A stretch of DNA of 64,000 nucleotides. Origin: PGYR01 sp046290495 (lineage in GTDB: Bacteria; Bacteroidota; Ignavibacteria; Kapaibacteriales; UBA2268). A program made the translations under genes and the position numbers. Below, piece by piece: positions 33,892 to 41,403 of this stretch. The number at the start of each line of letters is the position of its first letter. Positions within the stretch are counted from its first letter, which is position 1. The DNA is taken from contig JBKAGT010000006.1 of NCBI GenBank assembly GCA_046290495.1, positions 744,001 through 808,000 of the forward strand, given 5' to 3'. The notes below the pieces were generated by a model. It saw only the letters and a list, made by a program, of their open reading frames with translations. It searched no databases and was not told where the DNA came from.

Positions 33892-35298
33892 ATGAAATAC
33901 AAAGTTATAGCCCATATTACAATTCTTTTTCTATTTGTATGTTCTTCAGCTAATTCGGTTGAATTTGAATTATTACAATATAAGTATTCGGAAGGCAAAA
34001 CATTACTTGAGCTTAATTATCAAATGAATGTTTCAGATTTGCTTTTTGAATATAACGAAGACAGTATATTACAATCAAATACAAAGTTTGGATTTGTCAT
34101 ATCAGCTGCTGGAGTTGAAAATATAAATCAAAAATGGATTTATTCCTACAATAAGTCTGCGAACGATTCAGGATTAGTGATTTTTGACAAAAAGTATTTT
34201 AGTTTATATCCTGGAACTTATGACTTTAAGTTATTTTATCATTTGGGTGATGAACAAGTAGTAGAAAATGCTGGGAAAATAATTATAAGAGAATTTGAAA
34301 ATAATAAGACTTTATCATCAGATATACTCCTAGCACATCAGTTAGAAGAATTTGATAATTCTAGACACAATCAGCTATTTAAAAAGGGAAATCTATTCGT
34401 AATTCCAAACGTTGAAAATACTATTAGCGGAGCATATCCTTTTTTGAAGTATTATTTTGAGATTTATAATATAGATACTTCCAATAGCAACACAATTCGA
34501 TTAGATTATAAGATATTGACCGGAACACAGAAGGAGATAATATCTATTTCAAAAGAGAAAAACTTAAAATCTAATTCAATTTATGAATATGGTCAAATTA
34601 ATGTAGATACTTTAAAAAATGGTTTATATAAACTAATTGTAAATGTTTATAATAATGATGAAATGATTGTATCAAGAAATAAGAAATTCTATATTTTGGA
34701 TCCAGAAAGAGATTTTTTTATTTCAGAAAAGTTTGAAGGAAGTATTTCTTTCGAAAGAAGTCCCTTTGCTATTATGGATATGACAAATATAGAATATGAA
34801 TTTCAAACGATGAAGTATATACTTTCTGAATATGAAATTGATACTTATGAATCATTATCAACTTTAAAAGCAAAACAAAGAGCAGTATTTAGATTCTGGA
34901 CCGAAAGAGATTCAGATACTACTACGGCAATAAATGAGAAATTGTCAGAGTACAAGGAAAGACTTACTTTCGCAAATAAGTTCTTTTCGAGAGGTGAAAT
35001 TATGCCTGGTTGGAAAACTGAGAGAGGAAGAGTATTACTTAAATATGGCTTTCCAACGAATAGAGAGATATATAGACAAAGGGGAGAGAAGAAAGCGGCA
35101 GAGGAATGGCAATATGATGAGCTGTATGGTGGATCATATTTCTTTTTCATAGACAGATTTAGTGATAATTCCTTCTTATTGGTTCATTCAACTGCACCAG
35201 GTGAAGTAAAAAATTATAATTGGTTCGAGGAATTCAACCCAGCCATTGATAACGACGGCAGTCCTAGGTATAATAGTAGTAGGAACATTGAAAAATAA
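33892..35298 (+). CDS. GWxTD-domain protein, exported
   Basis: A signal peptide (about 1-22) opens this 468-residue protein. The C-terminal ~150 residues carry the GWxTD domain, with MPGWKTERGRVLLKYGFPT, REIYRQRGEKKAAEEWQYDE and YFFFIDRFSDNSF. Here the fifth position of the signature is Glu (GWKTE) in place of Asp. GWxTD proteins are widespread in FCB-group genomes and have no established biochemical role. The stop overlaps the start of the acyltransferase gene by one base, so it is translated with the following envelope-lipid genes. Confidence 0.85.
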   Translation: MKYKVIAHITILFLFVCSSANSVEFELLQYKYSEGKTLLELNYQMNVSDLLFEYNEDSILQSNTKFGFVISAAGVENINQKWIYSYNKSANDSGLVIFDKKYFSLYPGTYDFKLFYHLGDEQVVENAGKIIIREFENNKTLSSDILLAHQLEEFDNSRHNQLFKKGNLFVIPNVENTISGAYPFLKYYFEIYNIDTSNSNTIRLDYKILTGTQKEIISISKEKNLKSNSIYEYGQINVDTLKNGLYKLIVNVYNNDEMIVSRNKKFYILDPERDFFISEKFEGSISFERSPFAIMDMTNIEYEFQTMKYILSEYEIDTYESLSTLKAKQRAVFRFWTERDSDTTTAINEKLSEYKERLTFANKFFSRGEIMPGWKTERGRVLLKYGFPTNREIYRQRGEKKAAEEWQYDELYGGSYFFFIDRFSDNSFLLVHSTAPGEVKNYNWFEEFNPAIDNDGSPRYNSSRNIEK

Positions 35299-36179
35299 TG
35301 AAAGTTAAGTTCCAAAAATTGTCATTATTCTTCTTTAAGCTTTTTAGAACAATATTAAAACTTTTTCCTGAAAAAGTAAAAATCTATATAGGTAAAGGGT
35401 TAGGATTTCTTTTTAGGCTTTTATCTGGAAAGAGGAAAAGGATTACTATTGAGAACTTAAGGAAATCTAGTTTAGAACTAAGTGAAAAACAGATTAATAC
35501 TATAGTTAACCAATCTTATGAAAATCTGGGTTTAACATTAGTTGAGCTTTTGACTATAGATACTTATGATTTTAATAATCAAATCCCCAAAGTTCAATAC
35601 CAAAATGTTGAGATTATTAATCAGGCTTTAGAAAAAAAGAAAGGAGTGATTCTATTATCGGGCCATTTTGGTAATTGGGAATTGCTTGCATATTCTGCTG
35701 GTGTACTACTAAATAAACCATTGAATGTAGTAGTAAAATACCAAATGAACCCGTTTACAGACAAGTATCTGAGGAATTTGAGGCAAAGGGGTGGTAATGT
35801 GTTGCTCGACATGAATAAAGCCGGTAGAAAGCTTGTATCTACTCTTAAAAATAATGGAATTATAGCCATGCTAGCAGATCAGAGAGCACCTGAGAAAGAT
35901 AGTATAGTTTTAGATTTTATGGGAAGAGAGGCAAGAACTTTCAAAGCACCAGCTACATTGGCTTTAAGATTAGGAAGCCCTATAATTGTTGGATTTGCAG
36001 TTAGAAATAGTGATTATAACTATGAAGTAAAATTAGTACAATTAGAAATGTCTGACTTAGAGAATAACGAAGAAGGGATTAAGCAACTAACAAAAAGATA
36101 CTTAGAACTATTAGAAAGCTATATTAAAGAATATCCTAGTCTTTGGTCTTGGCAACACAAAAGATGGAAAATGAAATGA
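35298..36179 (+). CDS. lipid A-type acyltransferase (LpxL/HtrB family)
   Basis: LpxL-type enzymes transfer an acyl chain from acyl-ACP to the lipid A precursor at the inner membrane. The 293-residue protein has an N-terminal hydrophobic segment (about 8-22), the catalytic H-x4-E motif in SGHFGNWELL (His123, Glu128), and MLADQRAPEKDSI with FMGREARTFKAPATLALR. It starts one base inside the GWxTD stop and its own stop overlaps the GT9 start (ATGA), so the three genes are coupled. Lipid A as substrate is a family inference. Confidence 0.9.
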   Translation: MKVKFQKLSLFFFKLFRTILKLFPEKVKIYIGKGLGFLFRLLSGKRKRITIENLRKSSLELSEKQINTIVNQSYENLGLTLVELLTIDTYDFNNQIPKVQYQNVEIINQALEKKKGVILLSGHFGNWELLAYSAGVLLNKPLNVVVKYQMNPFTDKYLRNLRQRGGNVLLDMNKAGRKLVSTLKNNGIIAMLADQRAPEKDSIVLDFMGREARTFKAPATLALRLGSPIIVGFAVRNSDYNYEVKLVQLEMSDLENNEEGIKQLTKRYLELLESYIKEYPSLWSWQHKRWKMK

Positions 36180-37180
36180 TTATTGATGAAAGCTCTAACA
36201 TACTAATTATCAATACTGCTTTTCTAGGAGATATAGCACTCACTTCATTATTCACTCAAAGAATTAAAGATGAGTATCCTGGTCTGGTTGTTTCGGTACT
36301 TACTACACCTTTGGGGGCTGAATTACTAAAACCTATAGTTTCAATTGACCAATTGTACGTGTTAGACAAGAAGGGAAGTCATAGTACAATGAAAGATTCT
36401 GTCAATTACGCAAAAGAGCTTTCAAACTACAATTTTGATTTAATAATTTCATTACACAAATCTTATAGAACATCTCAAATAGTCAAAAATATTGATGCTA
36501 AAGTAAAAATGGGATTTGATATAGCATCAAATAAGCGTGTTTACACTAATCTAAATAAGTATAAATTTCATTTACATGAAGCTGCACGATATCAATCATT
36601 TATTTTTAAAGATTTCATTTCACCTCGGATTGAATTGAATATTAATGACGAAGAAAAGAATTATATAGACAATCTATTATTACTGTCTAATTATGTTGAT
36701 GGTAATAAAAACATTGTTTTAGCTCCTGGTTCTGTTTGGAATACTAAAAAATGGGGAAATAATAAATATTTTGAGCTAGCAGAAATAATTCCTAATAACT
36801 ATAATGTAATATTTATTGGTGGTGATGCAGATAAATACGACTTACCAGATAGAGCAATAAATCTAATGGGTATGACTACCTTCGAGCAAACATATTACAT
36901 ACTTCAGATGTCAGAATTGTTAATTACAAATGACAGTGCACCGACTCATTTTGCTACAATAACTAATACACCTACGATTACAATTTTTGGTGCTACCCAT
37001 CCTATGTTTGGTTTTTCACCTCTTGCAGGTAGTAGTTTAGTTATACAAAATGAGAAACTAAAATGTAGACCTTGTAGAATACATGGGGAAGAGGTGTGTC
37101 CACTCGGAACGTTAGAATGTATGAATTCAATAAAACCCAAATATGTGTTTGAAAAGGCATTAGAAATAATGGGAGACTGA
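36176..37180 (+). CDS. glycosyltransferase family 9, heptosyltransferase-like
   Basis: GT9 enzymes add heptose from an ADP-sugar to the LPS inner core. The protein shows the N-terminal NILIINTAFLGDIALTS, the central VLAPGSVWNTKKW and the C-terminal LLITNDSAPTHFATITNTP with FGATHPMFGFSP, and a cysteine-containing tail KCRPCRIHGEEVC. I use the ATG at 36176, which overlaps the acyltransferase stop as ATGA; the open frame continues upstream to 36143 and another Met is at 36164. The placement beside an LpxL-like enzyme suggests outer-membrane lipid synthesis. It is convergent with the EVE gene, one base apart. Confidence 0.88.
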   Translation: MIIDESSNILIINTAFLGDIALTSLFTQRIKDEYPGLVVSVLTTPLGAELLKPIVSIDQLYVLDKKGSHSTMKDSVNYAKELSNYNFDLIISLHKSYRTSQIVKNIDAKVKMGFDIASNKRVYTNLNKYKFHLHEAARYQSFIFKDFISPRIELNINDEEKNYIDNLLLLSNYVDGNKNIVLAPGSVWNTKKWGNNKYFELAEIIPNNYNVIFIGGDADKYDLPDRAINLMGMTTFEQTYYILQMSELLITNDSAPTHFATITNTPTITIFGATHPMFGFSPLAGSSLVIQNEKLKCRPCRIHGEEVCPLGTLECMNSIKPKYVFEKALEIMGD

Positions 37181-37181
37181 A

Positions 37182-37586
37182 TTACTCAGACATTCTAATT
37201 ATCATTTCATATTCTTTTTTAGTTACTGGCATTACAGATAGCCTAGAATTTCTCACCAAATGCATCTCTGCTAATGTTTTTCTATCCTTTATATCTGACA
37301 ATGAAACAGGGTTTTTTAAAGTCTTCTTGTATTTCACATCTACAGCAACCCATCTATCATCATCTGTTGTTGGATCTTGATAGTGTTCTTTTATTATTTC
37401 TACTTCTCCTACGACTTGTCTATCTTTTCCACTATGATAAAATAGAGCAATATCACCTTTCTTCATTTCTTTCATGAAATTTCTAGCCTGATAGTTTTTT
37501 ACACCATCCCAGAATGTTTTTTTGTCTTTTTTCATTTCATCAAAGCTATATGTGTTTGGCTCTGATTTTACTAACCAATATTTCAT
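37182..37586 (-). CDS. EVE-domain protein
   Basis: EVE domains are PUA-like folds that bind modified bases in DNA or RNA. The 134 residues are one complete domain: MKYWLVKSEPNTYSFDEM, WDGVKNYQARNFMKEMKKGD, ALFYHSGKDRQVVGEVEI and LVRNSRLSVMPVTKKEY, with the conserved Trp24 and the YHSG signature. Cytoplasmic. It is read on the same strand as the lipoprotein upstream, two bases away. Target modification unknown. Confidence 0.95.
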   Translation of the reverse strand: MKYWLVKSEPNTYSFDEMKKDKKTFWDGVKNYQARNFMKEMKKGDIALFYHSGKDRQVVGEVEIIKEHYQDPTTDDDRWVAVDVKYKKTLKNPVSLSDIKDRKTLAEMHLVRNSRLSVMPVTKKEYEMIIRMSE

Positions 37587-37588
37587 AT

Positions 37589-38083
37589 TTATTGTTGTTT
37601 TAAAGCGTTATACATAACATGTTCTATTTTTACAGTGTCAGAAGTATTAGTGATATCAAACACACCACTATCATTTGAAACAAAAAATTGAGGTAAATCA
37701 GTTATAGTGATAAAATCAGATTCAGGATATGGATTATCTTCACTTTCCATGATATAGTAAACCATATTGTCTTTAGAGAACCCAGCACTGTCTAATGCCT
37801 TAACAACAGAAGGAAATAGTTTATAGCTTGCTGTACATCCACAATCTGGCTTTAGATAAAAATAAACCTTATCGTCATCCGAAATAGCTGTTTTAATACT
37901 GTCTACAAAATTAGAATTCAAAGTATAGTTATTGTAAGCTGATTCGAAGTCCAGGAAACTTGGATAGTTTAGCACTTCTTCAAAACTTACTTCTACTGCC
38001 TCTTTATTAGAATCTACAGAATTGTCATCACTACACGATAAAAATAAGATTAGAGATAATGCTAAAATAATTGCGTTTTTCAT
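37589..38083 (-). CDS. lipoprotein with thioredoxin-like Cys-Gly-Cys motif
   Basis: The N-terminus is a lipoprotein signal (AIILALSLILFLSCSDD, Cys17), so the protein should sit in the periplasm or outer membrane on a lipid anchor. The motif YFYLKPDCGCTASYKLFPSV (about 72-91) followed by ITDLPQFFV resembles a thioredoxin-fold strand-helix with an active-site pair, but with Cys-x-Cys in place of Cys-x-x-Cys. No exact family is recognised. It precedes the EVE gene by two bases on the same strand. Confidence 0.6.
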   Translation of the reverse strand: MKNAIILALSLILFLSCSDDNSVDSNKEAVEVSFEEVLNYPSFLDFESAYNNYTLNSNFVDSIKTAISDDDKVYFYLKPDCGCTASYKLFPSVVKALDSAGFSKDNMVYYIMESEDNPYPESDFITITDLPQFFVSNDSGVFDITNTSDTVKIEHVMYNALKQQ

Positions 38084-38301
38084 ATTTTTCCTTTTGTTTT
38101 TATATTTAACTCAATTTAAGAATAACATATATTCTATGAAAAAATTACTTTTTGTTTTACAAAAAAAGCAGACTTAGTTGATCTGTTTTGAGTAAAATCT
38201 GTTGAATAAACTTATTCGGAAAGATCCCAGAGAAATGTATTAACGGTAAGTATAAGCTTAGTACTGGCTTTAATAGCACAATACTTTCAGTTTAACAAAA
38301 A
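38084..38301. other. intergenic region, no gene seen
   Basis: Together with the adjacent repeat it separates the lipoprotein gene from the accessory island. It is strongly A/T-rich and holds no convincing ORF, RNA gene or terminator. The upstream part must contain the promoter for the minus-strand lipoprotein-EVE pair; no exact site could be fixed. Confidence 0.3.
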
Positions 38302-38433
38302 GCCAAAACAAACGTTTTTACTTTTAGTATTTTTTAGTTAAACTTCAAATCTTTGTTTTGGCGTTGCCTGCTTAAAAAACAGGACTTTCAATTTATTTCT
38401 AATTGCCCAATTGGTTATACACCTTGTTGGTGT
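38302..38433. repeat. cassette-end-like structured repeat after the YiiX-like gene
   Basis: GCCAAAACAAA (38302-38312) pairs with TTTGTTTTGGC (38352-38362); CCTG/CAGG and ACACC (38419)/GGTGT (38433) form smaller hairpins, the last enclosing TTGTT. This ACCTTGTTGGTG / GGCGTTG style is one I recognise from gene-cassette ends in Bacteroidota genomes, and it lies right at the 3' end of the gene at 38438. Relationship to true attC sites is unproven. Confidence 0.45.
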
Positions 38434-38437
38434 TTCG

Positions 38438-39376
38438 TTATTTCTCCATAACCGTAATCAATTTTTCTGACTCAAAAATTTTCATTGGTGTTACAAAGTA
38501 ATTATCCTTACATACTTCTACTGTGGGAAGGTTCTTATTTAAATTCGAAATAGTGTCAAGTTCGCAAATCTCGATACCGAAAGCTCTTTCATATGTTTTC
38601 CATATTAATTCAGAATCGTAAATTTTAGCATCCGTCCAACAATAATTGGAGTCATAGTTTTTAAAAACGAATTTTTGTCTCTCTGCTCTAAATTTTTTAA
38701 TAGAGTGTTCATTTAAAATGCTATCAGCGCTGATTAGCCTTTTAATTGTGTAATTATTCATGTTTTGAGTCCATTTTCTGAGCGAAGAATGTTGAACTCT
38801 GTCAGTTATTTCCAGAACTGTATAGCCATGAACATCGACATTTATCATTGCTATTTTATAGTCCATGGAATCTGATTTTATTGGAGTTTGGAAGATTATA
38901 TCACCAGTTTTCAAAGTATTAAAGTTCTTCTTGTCCTCTTCTTCGTTTTGTGCAATCCTATCCTCCCATTCTATTTTAAGGTTCCAGTCAATAAATACTA
39001 CTGTTATTATTCCTATTGTTATTATCGAAATGAGCGAAATAAGAATTTTGCGTCTATTTTTACTTGATTTAATTATTTTGACTATTGGGATTAAAACCAA
39101 AATTATAATGAACCATAGACCCAAATAATATAAAATCATTGAAGCTTTGCTACCTCCTGTAAAGCCAATTCCAAAAGGGATAAAATGAAAGTAGAAACAA
39201 ATCTCACGTAATATGGAAATCGAAGTATGACTACTAAATGCTAACCAGCCTGTAGTAAGGATTATGGCTATGGAAATTAAAGCAGCTAAAAGATATGTCC
39301 TAAAATTTTTCAATTCGTTTTTTTCAATGAATGCCAACTTCCCAAATATACGAACATTCGTATATAAAAATGTCAT
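38438..39376 (-). CDS. membrane protein with YiiX-like domain lacking catalytic Cys
   Basis: The 312-residue protein has three or four N-terminal membrane helices (about 28-48, 80-100, 110-130) and a soluble domain from ~150. That domain matches the YiiX/YycO permuted NlpC/P60 pattern: LKTGDIIFQTP, then VHGYTVLEITDRV, and YDSNYCWTDAKIYDSELIWK. Active relatives have YCSEL at the last block, with catalytic Cys; here it is YDSEL, and the usual SHVGI histidine is also missing (YKIAMI). It therefore looks catalytically dead and may only bind a ligand. The start overlaps the upstream 110-aa gene's stop (ATGA). Confidence 0.6.
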   Translation of the reverse strand: MTFLYTNVRIFGKLAFIEKNELKNFRTYLLAALISIAIILTTGWLAFSSHTSISILREICFYFHFIPFGIGFTGGSKASMILYYLGLWFIIILVLIPIVKIIKSSKNRRKILISLISIITIGIITVVFIDWNLKIEWEDRIAQNEEEDKKNFNTLKTGDIIFQTPIKSDSMDYKIAMINVDVHGYTVLEITDRVQHSSLRKWTQNMNNYTIKRLISADSILNEHSIKKFRAERQKFVFKNYDSNYCWTDAKIYDSELIWKTYERAFGIEICELDTISNLNKNLPTVEVCKDNYFVTPMKIFESEKLITVMEK

Positions 39377-39705
39377 TCATTCTCTAATTCCTTAAACATG
39401 CTCTGAAACAAATTTAGTATCTCAAGTTTGTCCTTTAAGATTGAAGCCGTTCTAATTATGATATGAATCATATCTGATCTTTCTTCTACATCATAAGCAA
39501 ATTGTAAATCCATTTTAAAGTCCTTTCCTTCAAATCGATAATTTGCCCATTGATTCAATTCATCATTTGTTCCAATCAATTCCTGTTTTATGATTTCAAT
39601 TTCCATTTCGTCCAAATCATAATTTGATAATACTGCGAGCATACTAATGACGCCAGTCAGTTTATGACTCCAAAACCAAAATCCGTATTCAATCTTTTTT
39701 TTCAT
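39373..39705 (-). CDS. 110-aa hypothetical protein
   Basis: A mostly helical cytoplasmic-looking protein with two predicted long helices and a beta segment (FEGKDFKMDLQFAYDVEE). No family recognised. It overlaps the YiiX-like gene by four bases, so the two are coupled; the upstream promoter-like repeat at ~39726-39756 should drive both. Small accessory pairs of this kind could be toxin/immunity-like, but nothing in the sequence shows it. Confidence 0.6.
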   Translation of the reverse strand: MKKKIEYGFWFWSHKLTGVISMLAVLSNYDLDEMEIEIIKQELIGTNDELNQWANYRFEGKDFKMDLQFAYDVEERSDMIHIIIRTASILKDKLEILNLFQSMFKELENE

Positions 39706-39725
39706 TATAATTCTTGCTAGTTATT

Positions 39726-39756
39726 ATAATATACGAACATCTATACAATTAGCCAA
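39726..39756 (-). promoter_or_regulatory. promoter-like element upstream of the 110-aa gene
   Basis: On the minus strand TTG (39756-39754) lies 20 bases upstream of TATATTAT (39733-39726), a weak match to the Bacteroidota TTG / TAnnTTTG promoter. The same spacing and the ATGTTCGTATATT core occur at the TrmH-like gene, where the match is better. Confidence 0.4.
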
Positions 39757-39830
39757 TTACTTGCAACAATACTTATCTAATACCAAATCTAAGTACACAA
39801 AAAAAAAGGCTATATAAAGCCCCTTTAGAT
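39728..39830. repeat. direct repeat, copy 1 (promoter-terminator module)
   Basis: Shares with 41375-41477 the identical 13-base start AATATACGAACAT, a near-identical CCAATTA(C/T)TTG(C/T)AACAAT(A/G)CT, and a similarly spaced AAGTACA(CA)AAAAAA stretch and CCCCTT(T)AGAT end. Middle parts diverge. The core also occurs alone at 39345-39357. Confidence 0.7.
39800..39829 (-). terminator. terminator of the TrmH-DUF4240 segment
   Basis: On the minus strand GGCT-TTATAT-AGCC closes a short stem (extended by AAAGG) followed by nine T. It lies between the DUF4240 gene and the next promoter. Confidence 0.6.
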
Positions 39831-39883
39831 ACAATTCTGTTGTTTCTGAAGACTTCTATTAGAGAGCAATGTTTAAAGGTATG

Positions 39884-39966
39884 ATATACGAAAAGTAGGG
39901 CAGGCGATTAGCACAATAGTTTCAGATTTAGCACGAAATAGCAATTACTTATAGGTAATGTTAGGC
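39884..39966 (-). repeat. attC-like cassette end after DUF4240 gene
   Basis: On the minus strand the site starts with GCCTAAC (39966-39960), ten bases after the DUF4240 stop, and ends with the shared CCTACTTTTCGTATAT block (39899-39884). GCCTAAC fits the RYYYAAC start of integron attC sites. A partner GTTRRRY end could not be fixed. Confidence 0.45.
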
Positions 39967-39976
39967 ACTTTTTATA

Positions 39977-40558
39977 TTATTCTATTCCAAATTTCGCCCA
40001 CAATTTCGGAAATTTATTTTTTAAATCATCTCCTACTTCATTCCATTCTTCACCCGTTATTTCAAAATTCTCACGAATCCCATTCGGTATATCATTCCCT
40101 GTCTTTTTTTCATAAGCATCAGATGGAACATAACTCAAACCTTCCCAATCTCCGTCATTTGTTTCTTTAAGTTCTGATAAAGTTTCAATATTTTCAACAG
40201 CATTTTCGAAAGTTGTTTTTCCTTGTCCAATTAACCAACCTCTAAAATCAGAAAAACAGTCATCTGAGCAACCTCCATTAATTATATATGCAGCAGCCCA
40301 AAAATCCCAATTATAGACATCTCCTCTTAATGTTCTAAATTTATTATCAAATTCAAGAATTTCAATTGGTGATAGTTTTAATAATTCTTTTTGAAGTTTC
40401 ACTTGTTGTTTTTCATAATCACCTGAACTATTAGTTTTTGAAACTGCTATAATTTCCCAGAATTTTTCTGCATCCATTAGTTTATCAGAATTCTGTACAG
40501 CTTCTTTTGGTTCAGATTTTTGTTCTTTCTTTCCGAATAGTTTGTCGAATATTCCCAT
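39977..40558 (-). CDS. DUF4240-domain protein
   Basis: A short polar N-terminus (MGIFDKLFGKKEQKSEPK) leads into a DUF4240 domain (about 28-165): MDAEKFWEIIAVSK, LSPIEILEFDNKF, WDFWAAAYIINGGCSDDCF, DFRGWLIGQGKTTFENAV. The domain is widespread and of unknown function; no membrane segment or export signal is seen, so it is cytoplasmic. It is the second gene of a two-gene segment with the TrmH-like methyltransferase, bounded by repeats. Confidence 0.85.
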   Translation of the reverse strand: MGIFDKLFGKKEQKSEPKEAVQNSDKLMDAEKFWEIIAVSKTNSSGDYEKQQVKLQKELLKLSPIEILEFDNKFRTLRGDVYNWDFWAAAYIINGGCSDDCFSDFRGWLIGQGKTTFENAVENIETLSELKETNDGDWEGLSYVPSDAYEKKTGNDIPNGIRENFEITGEEWNEVGDDLKNKFPKLWAKFGIE

Positions 40559-40656
40559 ATTATTTTTTATTATTTAATGTACAATTCAAATTTGAAATTA
40601 CAAATATTATTAATAGTAGATTCTTCATTTTTCTTATAATTAGACACAACGGATTT

Positions 40657-40707
40657 ATATATGAAAAGTAGGCGAGAACTAGCCATTAATTTTACACGGT
40701 GTTAGGC
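40657..40707 (-). repeat. attC-like cassette end between TrmH-like and DUF4240 genes
   Basis: Minus-strand GCCTAAC (40707-40701), eight bases after the TrmH-like stop, leads through CGCC to CCTACTTTTCATATAT (40672-40657), matching the site at 39884-39966 at 15 of 16 positions in that block. GTTGTGT, a loose fit to the GTTRRRY end, lies about 15 bases further on. Confidence 0.5.
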
Positions 40708-40714
40708 ATAGTTA

Positions 40715-41302
40715 TTATTCCGCTTTTATTTCAGGGTCATTTTTTCGACCTCTTTTGTTTTCGGCTTGATATTCTCTCCTTTGTTTTGTTATTTCATAAA
40801 GTACAATTCCAGTACTCGTTGCAAGGTTCATACTTTCGATAATTCCAGCCATTTGAATTTGCACACAGGCTTGACAATTTTCAACCGCTAAATCGCTAAT
40901 TCCGCGAGCCTCATTTCCAAACCAAACTGCTAATCTTTTTTGAGTATAATTTCCATTATGCAAATAGAGATTTGTTTTGCCTTTCGTGTGCGGTGATGTT
41001 GCTATTGAAGTAAAACGCTTTTTTTCTAAATGTTCAATACATTCTTCTGTACTGGAAAAGGTTTTTACAAAACTCCATTTAATTGCCGAAACTGATGGTT
41101 TTAGAAGTGATTTTCGTTCACGCATTTTTTCCCAATTTTCTGGCAATCTTTTCTTTCCGTCAATGATATAAAGTTTTCCAACTCCGAGTGCGTTTATATT
41201 CCGCACAACAGTTGCGATATTTTTAATGTCAGTTGGTTCTTCGAGAACAGCTATAAGATTTTTACATCGCAAATCCTTGACTTCATCAGCTTTTATTCGC
41301 AA
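40715..41302 (-). CDS. TrmH/SpoU-family RNA 2'-O-methyltransferase
   Basis: SPOUT-class enzymes of this family methylate ribose 2'-OH in tRNA or rRNA using S-adenosylmethionine. All three motifs are clear: PTDIKNIATVVRNINALGVG (about 24-43), AVWFGNEARGISDLAVE (about 125-141) and IQMAGIIESMNLATSTGIVL (about 148-167). There is no substrate-binding N-domain. The 195 residues are typical of the TrmH-type short form. Immediately bounded by GTTAGGC upstream (41368-41362) and GCCTAAC downstream (40707-40701), like a mobile gene cassette. RNA target unknown. Confidence 0.9.
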   Translation of the reverse strand: MRIKADEVKDLRCKNLIAVLEEPTDIKNIATVVRNINALGVGKLYIIDGKKRLPENWEKMRERKSLLKPSVSAIKWSFVKTFSSTEECIEHLEKKRFTSIATSPHTKGKTNLYLHNGNYTQKRLAVWFGNEARGISDLAVENCQACVQIQMAGIIESMNLATSTGIVLYEITKQRREYQAENKRGRKNDPEIKAE

Positions 41303-41361
41303 ACTGGACTTTGTATTTTCGGTCGGTTTATTCTATTGACGAATGCTTGTTTTTTAATTAT

Positions 41362-41368
41362 GCCTAAC
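41362..41368 (-). repeat. GTTAGGC boundary upstream of TrmH-like gene
   Basis: On the minus strand GTTAGGC fits the GTTRRRY core at which integron cassettes join; the gene begins 60 bases later. Together with GCCTAAC at 40707 it brackets the TrmH-like gene. Confidence 0.45.
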
Positions 41369-41372
41369 TATC

Positions 41373-41403
41373 CAAATATACGAACATTAACATATCTATC
41401 CAA
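41373..41403 (-). promoter_or_regulatory. promoter-like element of TrmH-like gene
   Basis: Minus-strand TTG (41403-41401) and TATATTTG (41380-41373) are 20 bases apart, a good match to the Bacteroidota promoter TTG - ~19 - TAnnTTTG. It precedes the GTTAGGC boundary by five bases and the start codon by 70. Confidence 0.55.

Noticed and set aside
34845..35150. 101-residue open frame antisense to the GWxTD gene
   Set aside because: It is a shadow of the plus-strand coding frame with no start context, motif or spacing of its own.
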